Source: Gemmatimonadota bacterium (lineage in GTDB: Bacteria > Latescibacterota > UBA2968 > UBA8231). Taken from it: DNA of 54,477 nt. This document shows positions 34,650 to 42,782 of the stretch, one piece after another (the first letter of the stretch is position 1; every line of letters starts with the position of its first letter). The notes under the pieces are model-generated. The model had not been told where the DNA came from and ran no database searches. It saw only the letters and a list, made by a program, of their open reading frames with translations. The DNA lies in the NCBI GenBank assembly GCA_009840005.1, contig VXOR01000097.1, positions 1 to 54,477 of the forward strand, in the 5' to 3' direction. Made by a program: the position numbers and the translations under genes.

Positions 34650-36359
34650 TCAGAGTTCCTCTGTCGCACTAGCCAGTAGGGCTTCTGGCAGGGCTTCTTC
34701 TAGACGGTCCGCATAAACCTCGATCTGGTCCTGATACTTCTGGCGCAGCTCGTTGAGCAACTCGTCAAAGCGCTGGCGTTCCAAGCGCTGAACCAGAGAG
34801 GCCCGCGCTCTTTTGCGGGCCTGTTCAAAGGGCTGCTGCCGCCCTTCCTCACGCCTCAGGACCTTAAAGATGGCATACCCTTCTCCAGCGAGTACAGGGC
34901 CGCGCAATTCTCCCACAGGCGCTGCCTTGAGGGCCTCCCATAGCTGGGGATAGGCCGTCTTGTAATATTTGTTCATACAGACTAGGCCATCGGTCCCTCG
35001 GCGCCTCGTAGGCAGATTTTTTGCCCTAGCCAGTTCCAATAGATTGGTGTCTTTAGCGATTTCCGTCCTGAGATTTTGTCCCTCTGCCAGAGTGGGAGTC
35101 AGCAATTCATCAAAGCATATGAGTTCGGGAAGGTAGAATTTCTCGCGGTGTTCCTCGTAGAATTGCCGCACTTCCTCTTCGCTCGGCGAAATGCTGGCGC
35201 TGACTTCCCGCTGCCGTAGTTGGAGCAGCATCAATTCTTCTTTTGCTGTCTCTATCCACTGTAAAACCTCCGGCTCCTCCGGGATGCCAAGTCGGGCCGC
35301 TGCAACCCCAAACATGGCAGGTGTCAGCAAAAATCGGCGCGCAACCGAGGCGATGAAGGCGCTGTCCCGAAAAGCCTGCGGATTATCAATTCTATGGATG
35401 TGCAATACCTCGAGGTACTCGCTCAAGACGATTTCGCTCCCCTCGTACCTGAAGAGCGGAACCGCGTTCTGCTCTGTGGTGAACGATACCCTCTTCCTCC
35501 CCTTTGCCGACTTTGCAGCTTGGCGCAAAAGCGCCAATCCTTCCGGTGCCATGTGCCAGCCGAGTTCATGGGCCAGCAATTCCACTTTCTGAGCTTCTAT
35601 ATCTTGTGCATTCTCTGCCATTAACTGCCGTGCGATTCTAGCCCGATAGGCTTCCAGATCTGCGCGGCGGTCTGCCAAGAAGCGGATCAGTTGGTAGTTT
35701 TCGCCAATGGGCAGGAGAGGCGATACGGTGCCTGTTTGCAGCGAGTCAAATATAGCGGCGGGTATCCCCATGCGCTCAGCCCGTGGGCGATTGACAAATC
35801 CCACCTCCCCTCCCCGCTCGGCCGACCCCGTGTCCAACGAATGGGTCTGGGCCAGTACCGCAAAACTGCCGCCTTTGTGGATCTCCTGCCGAATCCACTG
35901 ACCTTCGTCTTCGGTCTCCACGACGATGGTGGCGAGAAAACGCTCTTGGGCCATTGCCCGTTCTGCAAAAAAGCGGTGGATCTCCTCCTCGGAAACCGCA
36001 ATCTGCGGCCTGATTTCCCGTTTGAAAAAGATCGCGACGATATGCTCCTGCTCTTTGGCCCTGTGCGCTTTGAGCAACTCGGGGTCTTTGTCCAGTCCTT
36101 GGTCGTGGGCTTCGAGAAGTAGAACCTGCCGGTCAATCAGAGTTTGCAGATAGTCCTCCCTGGCCTTCTGCCCTTCTTCGTTTGAGCGCAATCCCGGCAG
36201 CAGATTGAGTACGAATTTGCGCAGATCTCCCGCCGTGATCTGTCGCTTTCCTACCACAGCCACGACGTCTTCCCGAGGGTCCTGGCCGCAGGTGGCTAGG
36301 ACGCAGAGCAATCCTATAAAAAACAGCACGGAGGGAGGGCTTGCACTGGCTCTTTTCAT
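34650..36359 (-). CDS. SurA/PpiC-like parvulin peptidyl-prolyl isomerase lipoprotein
   Basis: 569 residues. The signal sequence ends in a lipobox (VLATC|GQ), so the protein should be lipid-anchored in the envelope. A SurA-N-like chaperone region (about 30-130: VVGKRQITAGDLRKFV, LIDRQVLLLEAHDQGL) precedes parvulin domain 1 (about 135-235, with GSAERGGEVGFVNR). A second helical region follows, then a more degenerate parvulin domain 2 (about 405-505, with GEGYAIFKVLRREEG), and a C-terminal helix. Such proteins fold outer-membrane or secreted proteins. Placed beside the DUF6785-like protein and the large secreted proteins, it may fold those substrates. Confidence 0.87.
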   Translation of the reverse strand: MKRASASPPSVLFFIGLLCVLATCGQDPREDVVAVVGKRQITAGDLRKFVLNLLPGLRSNEEGQKAREDYLQTLIDRQVLLLEAHDQGLDKDPELLKAHRAKEQEHIVAIFFKREIRPQIAVSEEEIHRFFAERAMAQERFLATIVVETEDEGQWIRQEIHKGGSFAVLAQTHSLDTGSAERGGEVGFVNRPRAERMGIPAAIFDSLQTGTVSPLLPIGENYQLIRFLADRRADLEAYRARIARQLMAENAQDIEAQKVELLAHELGWHMAPEGLALLRQAAKSAKGRKRVSFTTEQNAVPLFRYEGSEIVLSEYLEVLHIHRIDNPQAFRDSAFIASVARRFLLTPAMFGVAAARLGIPEEPEVLQWIETAKEELMLLQLRQREVSASISPSEEEVRQFYEEHREKFYLPELICFDELLTPTLAEGQNLRTEIAKDTNLLELARAKNLPTRRRGTDGLVCMNKYYKTAYPQLWEALKAAPVGELRGPVLAGEGYAIFKVLRREEGRQQPFEQARKRARASLVQRLERQRFDELLNELRQKYQDQIEVYADRLEEALPEALLASATEEL

Positions 36360-36755
36360 TTTCTCTAAGTAAGGTGGCCCGGGACAGTAAACGACAGACT
36401 TGGATGTAGGAAATGATCGGGATTGGGGGGCCGTCGGCCGGAAAATCGAAAACCCACTTGGCTTGTTGCAATATATCTGGCAAAACTGCCTGATGCAAGC
36501 TTGCCATTAATAGTTGGGATAGTTCGGATACTTTTTGCAATTTATTAGAAATAAATAAGTTGCGTGTTTTAGCTGTCTTCTTGATCTCCTTGTTTTTTGC
36601 TTGACCCAGACTGTTGAATTGAGTATTTATACAAAACATAGATTCAAAATATCCTGAAATCACCATTGCCCTGTTGTCAACTCGACAAAGGAGGTGGATT
36701 TAGACAAGGGCAAGCACCACCAGACCTGTCTCTTTATTTTCCTAAGGAGGAATAT
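36360..36755. other. AT-rich divergent intergenic region
   Basis: About 396 bases between the minus-strand parvulin gene and the plus-strand CBM9-like gene. It is clearly more AT-rich than its surroundings (about 36470-36660). It holds a good promoter for the CBM9-like gene (36601-36629) and an AAGGAGG RBS at its right edge. An open frame on the minus strand has no RBS or family resemblance and is not called. Most of the rest holds nothing I can identify. Confidence 0.6.
36601..36629 (+). promoter_or_regulatory. Candidate promoter of CBM9-like gene
   Basis: TTGACC (36601-36606), a 17-base spacer, then TATTTA (36624-36629). The leader would be about 120 bases. The -10 hexamer is identical to that proposed for secreted protein A. 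Confidence 0.55.
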
Positions 36756-37640
36756 ATGCGAAGAGTATGGACATCGGTTGTTCTGCTGACCCTGTGCATG
36801 GCAGTTGGGGCATGGGGGCACGCGTGGAACAATTCGTTATTCTTCGCCGTTCAGTTCCCGGACGAGAATGTTCCGGTGGTGGACGGCAACCTCGCCGATT
36901 GGGCTGTCGTGCCCGATGTGCCCTATCTGATCGGCAGCGAGGTACTGGCCGACTCGTATTACGCCAATAATGAACAGGGCGAAATCGATGTCAGCGACAT
37001 GGCCATCCGCTCGTTTTGGGGATGGAACGACAACAACGATCGGCTCTACGCCATGGCCGAAGTCTTCGACGATAGACATGTTGTGGATCGATCTGCCCCA
37101 GACGAGTGGTGGGCCGACGATGCGTGGGAGATCTACATCGATGTGGCTCACCTCGATATCGATGAGCAGAGATGGGAAGACGGCACCAAGCAGTCTTGGA
37201 ACGTATCCGTCCCCATCGCCGCCGACAATCTGGGTCAGATGCTCCCGGCACATGCTTGGCGCACAGATCCGGACACCAGCCCCTACTGGGGTTTTGGATG
37301 GAGTTTCGAGGGCGAGGAATACGGCGAGAGCACGTACTTTTACGAGATCTGGATGCAGCCCTTCGAGTTTATTGCGGAGGACGGCAATCTAGATAATTCA
37401 CCCCTCGCCGAAATCGAAGCAGACCAGCTCATTCACATGAGCATGGCCTTCGACGACGACGACGACGGGGGCACCGAGCGCACGAACTTTTGGACTACTA
37501 CAGATGGTGGGTGCTGTAAAGCCGATAGCGATATGATTCTAAACGAACTGGATGATAGCATTGATTGGGGTTCCCAAGAGGGCACAGCCGTGCAGTCCGA
37601 TTCTTGGGGCCGCATCAAGTCCCAGTTTATCACCCAGTAG
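36756..37640 (+). CDS. Secreted CBM9/DOMON-like protein
   Basis: 294 residues from ATG 36756, with AAGGAGG seven bases upstream; the in-frame extension to 36666 is untranslated leader. A signal peptide (about 1-22, VVLLTLCMAVGAWGHA) precedes one beta-sandwich domain. It begins VPVVDGNLADWAVVP, typical of CBM9-like domains, and includes DDAWEIYIDVAH and WNVSVPIAADN. The aspartate run DDDDDGG near residue 255 and the Cys-Cys pair near 275 stand out. CBM9-like modules bind sugars or haem in other proteins, and no enzyme domain is attached here. A strong promoter and a terminator directly downstream suggest it is made in larger amounts than the following barrel protein. Confidence 0.82.
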   Translation: MRRVWTSVVLLTLCMAVGAWGHAWNNSLFFAVQFPDENVPVVDGNLADWAVVPDVPYLIGSEVLADSYYANNEQGEIDVSDMAIRSFWGWNDNNDRLYAMAEVFDDRHVVDRSAPDEWWADDAWEIYIDVAHLDIDEQRWEDGTKQSWNVSVPIAADNLGQMLPAHAWRTDPDTSPYWGFGWSFEGEEYGESTYFYEIWMQPFEFIAEDGNLDNSPLAEIEADQLIHMSMAFDDDDDGGTERTNFWTTTDGGCCKADSDMILNELDDSIDWGSQEGTAVQSDSWGRIKSQFITQ

Positions 37641-37659
37641 CCGTAGAATCATATAATGT

Positions 37660-37676
37660 GTCGCCCGTGTGGCGAC
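37660..37676 (+). terminator. Small hairpin after CBM9-like gene
   Basis: Arms GTCGCC (37660-37665) and GGCGAC (37671-37676) with a 5-base loop, 20 bases past the stop codon. No T-run follows. It may stabilise the 3' end or act together with the terminator at 37704. Confidence 0.4.
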
Positions 37677-37703
37677 TTCACTTTGTAGGTTGCTTCTTTT
37701 CAC

Positions 37704-37738
37704 GGGCGGTGGGCGCTTCAATCCACCGCCCTTTTTTT
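37704..37738 (+). terminator. Rho-independent terminator between CBM9-like and barrel genes
   Basis: Arms GGGCGGTGG (37704-37712) and CCACCGCCC (37723-37731) with a 10-base loop, followed by seven Ts (37732-37738). The barrel gene starts only 37 bases later with its own GGAGG, and I see no good promoter in between, so its expression may depend on read-through. Confidence 0.85.
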
Positions 37739-37774
37739 GTCGTTTTACCACCGCCCTCCGCGGAGGAAATACCC

Positions 37775-40507
37775 ATGAAAGCGTCGTCTCATCTCTTTAA
37801 AATAGTGTGCGCGTTTGCACTCTGGTTGCTAGGCCCAGAGCATCTGGCCTTGGCGCAGGACTACGGCAGCCGTCTGGGAGTTCGCCGGGGCGGAGAGGTG
37901 AGCTTCGAACCCCAGGGCTCGGGCGTCCTTTTTGATGCCTTGGACCCGGCGATGAAAAGATGGTACATCCCCCAGGAACTTTACAGCGAATACAGCTGGA
38001 GACAATGGGAGTATTCCAACTACGCCCGCAATCTTTACCAGCGCTATGTAGATACTGCACTGGAAGGCGATTATTTTTACGATCTCTTCGGCAACTTTGT
38101 TACCAAAGGATGGCTGATCCTCCTCAATGAACAGAGTCAGCCTCTGCAACAGGGCAATCGGCTGTTCAAGGACGCGAGATTCAGAAACTGGTTCAGTGGA
38201 TTGGTCATTGCCTCGGACGCCAAGGGTCAGTACCACTACGCTATCACCATGGGAGACGCCATTCGCACGACCCTGACACCTATGACCTTCTCCAAACCCA
38301 GTTTTGACGGGGTCCAATTCGACCTAGCCACTGACAAATACATGCTCACTTTCCTCTATTCCAGAGCGAGCAGTGCGGGGGGTTTGGTAACGCCCGACGA
38401 CGGGCTCAACCGGACTAACAATACCCTCTTGATGGGTGGGCGCACCACCGTTCAGGTTGGCGACTTTACCACCCTAGGTTTCAACTTTGTCAATGCTCAC
38501 CAGTCCAACACTCTCACGGACGGTTTCAGCGGCAATCCGCTCAGCGGAGAGTTGACCGTAGACCAGAAGGTAGAGCCAATCTCTTGGATCGAGGTTCTCC
38601 TCAGCGATGATTCGCCGGGGGACAACGAAGGAGGAGCGGCCTTCTTTCCCGCGGGCTCAGACATCACCATTACCTACCTAGACGGCACCGAGGAACGCGG
38701 CAAAGAAGTCGGCTTTGAGCCGGTCGTCGAAGGAGGCTTTCCGCGCGAGGGGTTTATCTCTGCAGACGGCAACGAACAGATCAAGCTGCGCTACGATTTC
38801 AACAGCGCCGATTTTTTGCTCAGTGCTGCCCAAGACAAAACCCAGATCAGAAAAGTCGAATTCGACTTGGTCTTGGGCAATGATTACAAGGTACAGATCA
38901 CTTCCGACCGCCAGACGGACCGCAGTGGTGCGCCCGTATTTCTGCTGGTCACTCAAGCTAGGAACAATGTAAAAGACAATACCAATATCAAAGTGGTTTC
39001 CTTTGAATACGGTCTGCCCACGGCCACTCATATCTATGGCTTTACGGTGGAATTCGCCGACGTGATGGGTTTTGACGTATACGGGGAGTTCGACAACAGC
39101 CGAGTGTACAGGAAGTATCCCTACCCCAGCACTGACCAGGGCAACACCGATCACAGTACTTCGTCGGGTATCGCGGGCAAATCCTCGGCCAATGCCTGGA
39201 TGATCAATCTGTCCAAGAGAGAGTACCCGTGGTTTTTATTCGGCGAGGCCTTCACCATGGATCGGGATTACGCCAGCACCACCTATCTCACCGAAGGCGA
39301 CGGAAAGATGGATTACACCTCCGGCTATTTTGAAAACGGAGAGAACAGCAGCATCACCGAGCGCTTTCTGTGGGAGTTCGTCGAGGACAACGACGATCAG
39401 GACCGCATTCCCGACTGGGGCCGCAACGACGCTCTAAGTACGGACCGGGCGGTGTTTCCCGGATGGGATGAGAACAACGACTTTGTCCCCGACTTCAACC
39501 AGAACGACAACACGCGCCGAACCAACTTAGTTCCCGACTACGAAGAGCCCTTCCTGAGGCAAAACGTCGACCGACCGGAATTCCTCTATGGCATAGATGC
39601 CAACAACAACGCTTGGATAGACCGGTTTGAAAACGACAACGAACCCGATTTCCCCTACAAGCGGGACCACCGAGGGTTCAATGTCTATGGTGGAGCCTAT
39701 GTGATCCCGCAGGTGCGCATTACCTTTGGTCACCTCCGCGACGAGAAAATTTCCACTGACCATAGGAATTACGCCACGTACGGCCTGCTCAATATCGACC
39801 TAGAGCACCAGACTTGGGGACGGCTCCGGATCCTAGAGGTAGTCAAGAGCATAAAGGATGACATTGCCGATAATTTGCTCCAGTGGGACAATAGAAGCGG
39901 TATAAGAAGCGATCGCAACATCGAAGTGGTTGATCCAATGCTCGGCCGCGACACTTTTTTTAATTCGCTCTACATCGGCCACGAGTACTCGCCAAGAAGC
40001 AATCTGACCTTCAAAAACTCGCTCAAACACGATCTCTGGCACCAGCGCATGGACGCGGCCGAGCGCGCTACTTTTGGTCTAGACTCTAATGAGTTCTTTT
40101 TCGGCATCATCAATAAGCTGGAGTACTTTTACGAATTGGGCCGAGTTCGCCTCATGCCGCGGTGGAAGAGCGAGTACCGCCGGTCGACCTATGATCTGTT
40201 CTCGCAACAGGACCGGGACGAATTGACGGAGATATTCGGCACCATCGTCCGGCTGCCGTTTCTGGCACGCACCACCTTGACGATGGGAATCGAGTACGTC
40301 CTCTTCAAGGATCTGGATGCAAAAATCAACAATTTCCAGTCCTTTATCACCGCCGGCCAGCTCACCAATACATCCGACTATCAGGGTTATGAACTGAAGA
40401 CTCAGGTCGGCCTGAAATTCGATGCACGCGATTTCGAGGATCCCGGCGTCAAGACCAAGACCATACTCGAAGCATTTATCACGGTGTACGCGGGGCTAGG
40501 GGAATAG
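37775..40507 (+). CDS. Beta-rich candidate outer-membrane/surface protein with Asp/Asn-rich repeats
   Basis: 910 residues from ATG 37775 (GGAGG upstream). A signal peptide (about 1-27) ends HLALAQ. The body is strand-rich with alternating polar and hydrophobic residues. A central stretch (about 540-630) contains calcium-type Asp/Asn repeats (DNDDQDRIPDWGRND, DENNDFVPDFNQND, DANNNAWIDRFENDNEPDF), like TSP3 or dockerin loops. The last 280 residues have amphipathic strand patterns (VRLMPRWKSEYRRSTYDLF, TLTMGIEYVLF, KTQVGLKFDA) and end in ILEAFITVYAGLGE, consistent with a beta-barrel. I cannot assign a named family. A SprA-like or other large surface barrel is possible. It is followed after 10 bases by the GT-C/TPR gene, so the two form an operon. 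Confidence 0.75.
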   Translation: MKASSHLFKIVCAFALWLLGPEHLALAQDYGSRLGVRRGGEVSFEPQGSGVLFDALDPAMKRWYIPQELYSEYSWRQWEYSNYARNLYQRYVDTALEGDYFYDLFGNFVTKGWLILLNEQSQPLQQGNRLFKDARFRNWFSGLVIASDAKGQYHYAITMGDAIRTTLTPMTFSKPSFDGVQFDLATDKYMLTFLYSRASSAGGLVTPDDGLNRTNNTLLMGGRTTVQVGDFTTLGFNFVNAHQSNTLTDGFSGNPLSGELTVDQKVEPISWIEVLLSDDSPGDNEGGAAFFPAGSDITITYLDGTEERGKEVGFEPVVEGGFPREGFISADGNEQIKLRYDFNSADFLLSAAQDKTQIRKVEFDLVLGNDYKVQITSDRQTDRSGAPVFLLVTQARNNVKDNTNIKVVSFEYGLPTATHIYGFTVEFADVMGFDVYGEFDNSRVYRKYPYPSTDQGNTDHSTSSGIAGKSSANAWMINLSKREYPWFLFGEAFTMDRDYASTTYLTEGDGKMDYTSGYFENGENSSITERFLWEFVEDNDDQDRIPDWGRNDALSTDRAVFPGWDENNDFVPDFNQNDNTRRTNLVPDYEEPFLRQNVDRPEFLYGIDANNNAWIDRFENDNEPDFPYKRDHRGFNVYGGAYVIPQVRITFGHLRDEKISTDHRNYATYGLLNIDLEHQTWGRLRILEVVKSIKDDIADNLLQWDNRSGIRSDRNIEVVDPMLGRDTFFNSLYIGHEYSPRSNLTFKNSLKHDLWHQRMDAAERATFGLDSNEFFFGIINKLEYFYELGRVRLMPRWKSEYRRSTYDLFSQQDRDELTEIFGTIVRLPFLARTTLTMGIEYVLFKDLDAKINNFQSFITAGQLTNTSDYQGYELKTQVGLKFDARDFEDPGVKTKTILEAFITVYAGLGE

Positions 40508-40517
40508 CTCGGCTTCG

Positions 40518-42755
40518 ATGACACAGAGAGAACGACTGCTCGTCGGCCTGCTGGGGTTTATTGCCTTCGGTCTGCGCTGTCTCTACGTCTACCAGAGCGA
40601 AGCTAGCCCGTTTTTCGACTTCCCCCAGGTCGATGCCAAAACCTACACTCAAGCCGCGACCCGGATGGCCGTGGACGGCCATTGGCTAGGCGATCCGACT
40701 CCCTTCTGGCAGCCCCCACTCTATCCCTACTTTCTCGGCCTAGTATTCACACTCTTTGGTCCCGACTACTACATTGCCCGCCTCGTGCAGGCCGTCTTGG
40801 GATCGGTAAACTGCGTACTCATCTACTTTTTGGGCCGCCGGCTCTTCTCTAGTGCCGTGGGATTTGCAGCGGCCGGCTTCGCCGCCATCTACGGCCCTCT
40901 GATCTTCTTTGACGCCGAATTTCTACCTTCGGTACTGGCTGTGTTTCTCGATTTGTTGCTCCTCCTCTCCCTGCTGTGGGCGACTTCTGGAGGTTATCTG
41001 AGGCGCCTGGTACCCGGCTTGCTTTTCGGCCTTGCCGCGCTGTGCGTGGCCAACATCCTCCTCTTTCTGCCTTTTGCCCTCGGGTGGCTTCTATGGCAGG
41101 ACGCTAACCTCCCTTGGAAACAGCGCCTGCTTCGCATCTTTCCCCTTCTCTTAGGTGCTCTCCTAGTTATCGCTCCAGCCTCGCTGCGCAACTACTTGGT
41201 GGGCAACGATTGGGTGCTGATCTCGTCCAATGCGGGGATCAACTTCTTCATCGGCAACAACGCCGACTACCGCAAGACTGTGTCCATTCAGCCCGGCCCC
41301 GAATGGCGGAAGTTGGTCGCCAGACCCAAGAGCGAAGCCGGTCTCGACCGCGCTTCGCAGAAATCCCGTTTCTTTTTTTACCGGGCCTGGGAATTCATAC
41401 GCACCTACCCTTTGGATTATGGTCGTCTCCTGCTCGACAAAACCTATCTCTTTTGGCATGGCCACGAGGTCGGCCGCAACCAAGACCTCTATTACGCCCG
41501 CAACTTCTCCTCCCTGCTGAGTATGCTGCTGTGGAAGTCTTCCATTGCTTTCCCCTTTGGGGTGTTGGCTCCTCTGGCGCTGCTGGGCATCGGTCTATTG
41601 TGGAGAGAAGGGCTGCACCGCGAACCGGGCTTTGCTCTTCTCCTGCTCTTTCTGCTTTCCTATGCCCTCTCGGTCGTCCTCTTCTTCGTAACAGCGCGCT
41701 ATCGCCTACCCGTAGTGCCGGTCTTGCTCCCGTTCGCCGTCCATGGTGTCAAGCGGTGCTACTGCCTTGTGCAAGAGCGACAGATGCGTCCTCTTATCGG
41801 CGCGTCCATCGCCGGTGTGGTTCTGTTGGCAGGCAGCAATTTCCGGGTGGGAGGCATGGAAGAGGATGCAGAGATCCACTATCGGCTGGGTATGGTATTT
41901 CAGCAGCAGGGCCTGCCCGCCAACGCCATCGCGGCCTACCGCCAAGCCCTCGCCCTAGATTCGACCCTACAGGAGCCGCGTTTCAACTTGGGTTCGCTCT
42001 ACGCCCGGCAGGGACGTTACCAGAAGGCAATCGCCGAGTATCAGCAGTTTATCGAGCACTTTCCCGAGCATCCCGAGGCCCGCTACAGCTTGGGCAATGT
42101 CTTCTTAAAGGTTCAGAACTACGGCGATGCCCTAGCTCAGTACGAGCAACTCCTTGCAGAAGAAGATGCGGAGGTGGACAAGGTCGATATCCAGGGATTG
42201 GTGGCCTATACCTACGTGCAGTTGGGACAATTGGAACAGGCCACCCGAGCCTACGAGGCTCTGCTCCGGAGCAGGCCGGATTCTCTCAACGCCCGCTACC
42301 AGTTGGGACGCGTGTACGAGACGCGGCAAATGCCTACGGCAGCCGGGCGGGAATACGCCCAGATCCTAGAGCGAGATTCGACCCATGCAGAAGGTCGCTA
42401 CCGCCTAGCGCTTTTCGCCCTTCGCAGGAACGATCCCGCCGCGGGCAAGGCACACCTACAGCGCCTCATCACCTACAATTTGAATCACATCCAAGGGCGC
42501 TGGCTCTTAGCGGCGCTATACGTTATCGAGCACAAAGGGGTTGAAGCGCTGGAACAGCTCGAAACCATCCTCGAGATCGAGCCGACCCACATCCAGGCCA
42601 ACTGGCTGGCTGGCCACTTGACCTATATAGTTAGAGGGGATACTCTAGCGGGCCGGGCCAAAGTGGATTTGTCTACCAAATATTCTATTGAGAAAAGGGC
42701 CCAAGAATTGGGGAGTATCTTAAGACAGAGGTTCGAAGACATGGTGTCCAAATAG
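40518..42755 (+). CDS. GT-C-type membrane glycosyltransferase fused to TPR domain
   Basis: 745 residues. The N-terminal half (about 1-440) is a polytopic ArnT/PMT-like (GT39/GT83-type) domain. Its first external loop carries VDAKTYTQAA and PPLYPYFLGLVFTLFGPDYY, where the acidic residue after the first helix is the usual catalytic position. A region near residue 235 (ISSNAGINFFIGNNADY) fits the periplasmic domain. The C-terminal half (about 445-730) has roughly seven TPR repeats (EIHYRLGMVFQQQGLPANAI, PEARYSLGNVFLKVQNYGDA). These enzymes use lipid-linked sugars to glycosylate lipids or proteins. The TPRs probably recruit a partner on the outer face of the membrane. Co-transcribed with the barrel protein. 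Confidence 0.83.
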   Translation: MTQRERLLVGLLGFIAFGLRCLYVYQSEASPFFDFPQVDAKTYTQAATRMAVDGHWLGDPTPFWQPPLYPYFLGLVFTLFGPDYYIARLVQAVLGSVNCVLIYFLGRRLFSSAVGFAAAGFAAIYGPLIFFDAEFLPSVLAVFLDLLLLLSLLWATSGGYLRRLVPGLLFGLAALCVANILLFLPFALGWLLWQDANLPWKQRLLRIFPLLLGALLVIAPASLRNYLVGNDWVLISSNAGINFFIGNNADYRKTVSIQPGPEWRKLVARPKSEAGLDRASQKSRFFFYRAWEFIRTYPLDYGRLLLDKTYLFWHGHEVGRNQDLYYARNFSSLLSMLLWKSSIAFPFGVLAPLALLGIGLLWREGLHREPGFALLLLFLLSYALSVVLFFVTARYRLPVVPVLLPFAVHGVKRCYCLVQERQMRPLIGASIAGVVLLAGSNFRVGGMEEDAEIHYRLGMVFQQQGLPANAIAAYRQALALDSTLQEPRFNLGSLYARQGRYQKAIAEYQQFIEHFPEHPEARYSLGNVFLKVQNYGDALAQYEQLLAEEDAEVDKVDIQGLVAYTYVQLGQLEQATRAYEALLRSRPDSLNARYQLGRVYETRQMPTAAGREYAQILERDSTHAEGRYRLALFALRRNDPAAGKAHLQRLITYNLNHIQGRWLLAALYVIEHKGVEALEQLETILEIEPTHIQANWLAGHLTYIVRGDTLAGRAKVDLSTKYSIEKRAQELGSILRQRFEDMVSK

Positions 42756-42782
42756 ATGCACCGCTTCCTCGACACTACAACC

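Noticed and set aside
36486..36666. Minus-strand open frame in the AT-rich intergenic region
   Set aside because: No RBS, an unconvincing start, continuation into the parvulin gene in the wrong frame, and overlap with the CBM9 gene promoter.
37565..37774. N-terminal extension of the barrel protein to 37565
   Set aside because: It would read through the end of the CBM9-like gene, a hairpin and a terminator, and would bury the signal peptide. ATG 37775 has a GGAGG RBS and starts the signal peptide.
41114..42544. 476-codon plus-strand frame inside the GT-C/TPR gene
   Set aside because: It is an alternate-frame shadow. The overlapping frame has clear membrane helices and TPR repeats, while this one is Arg/Ser/Pro-rich without domains.
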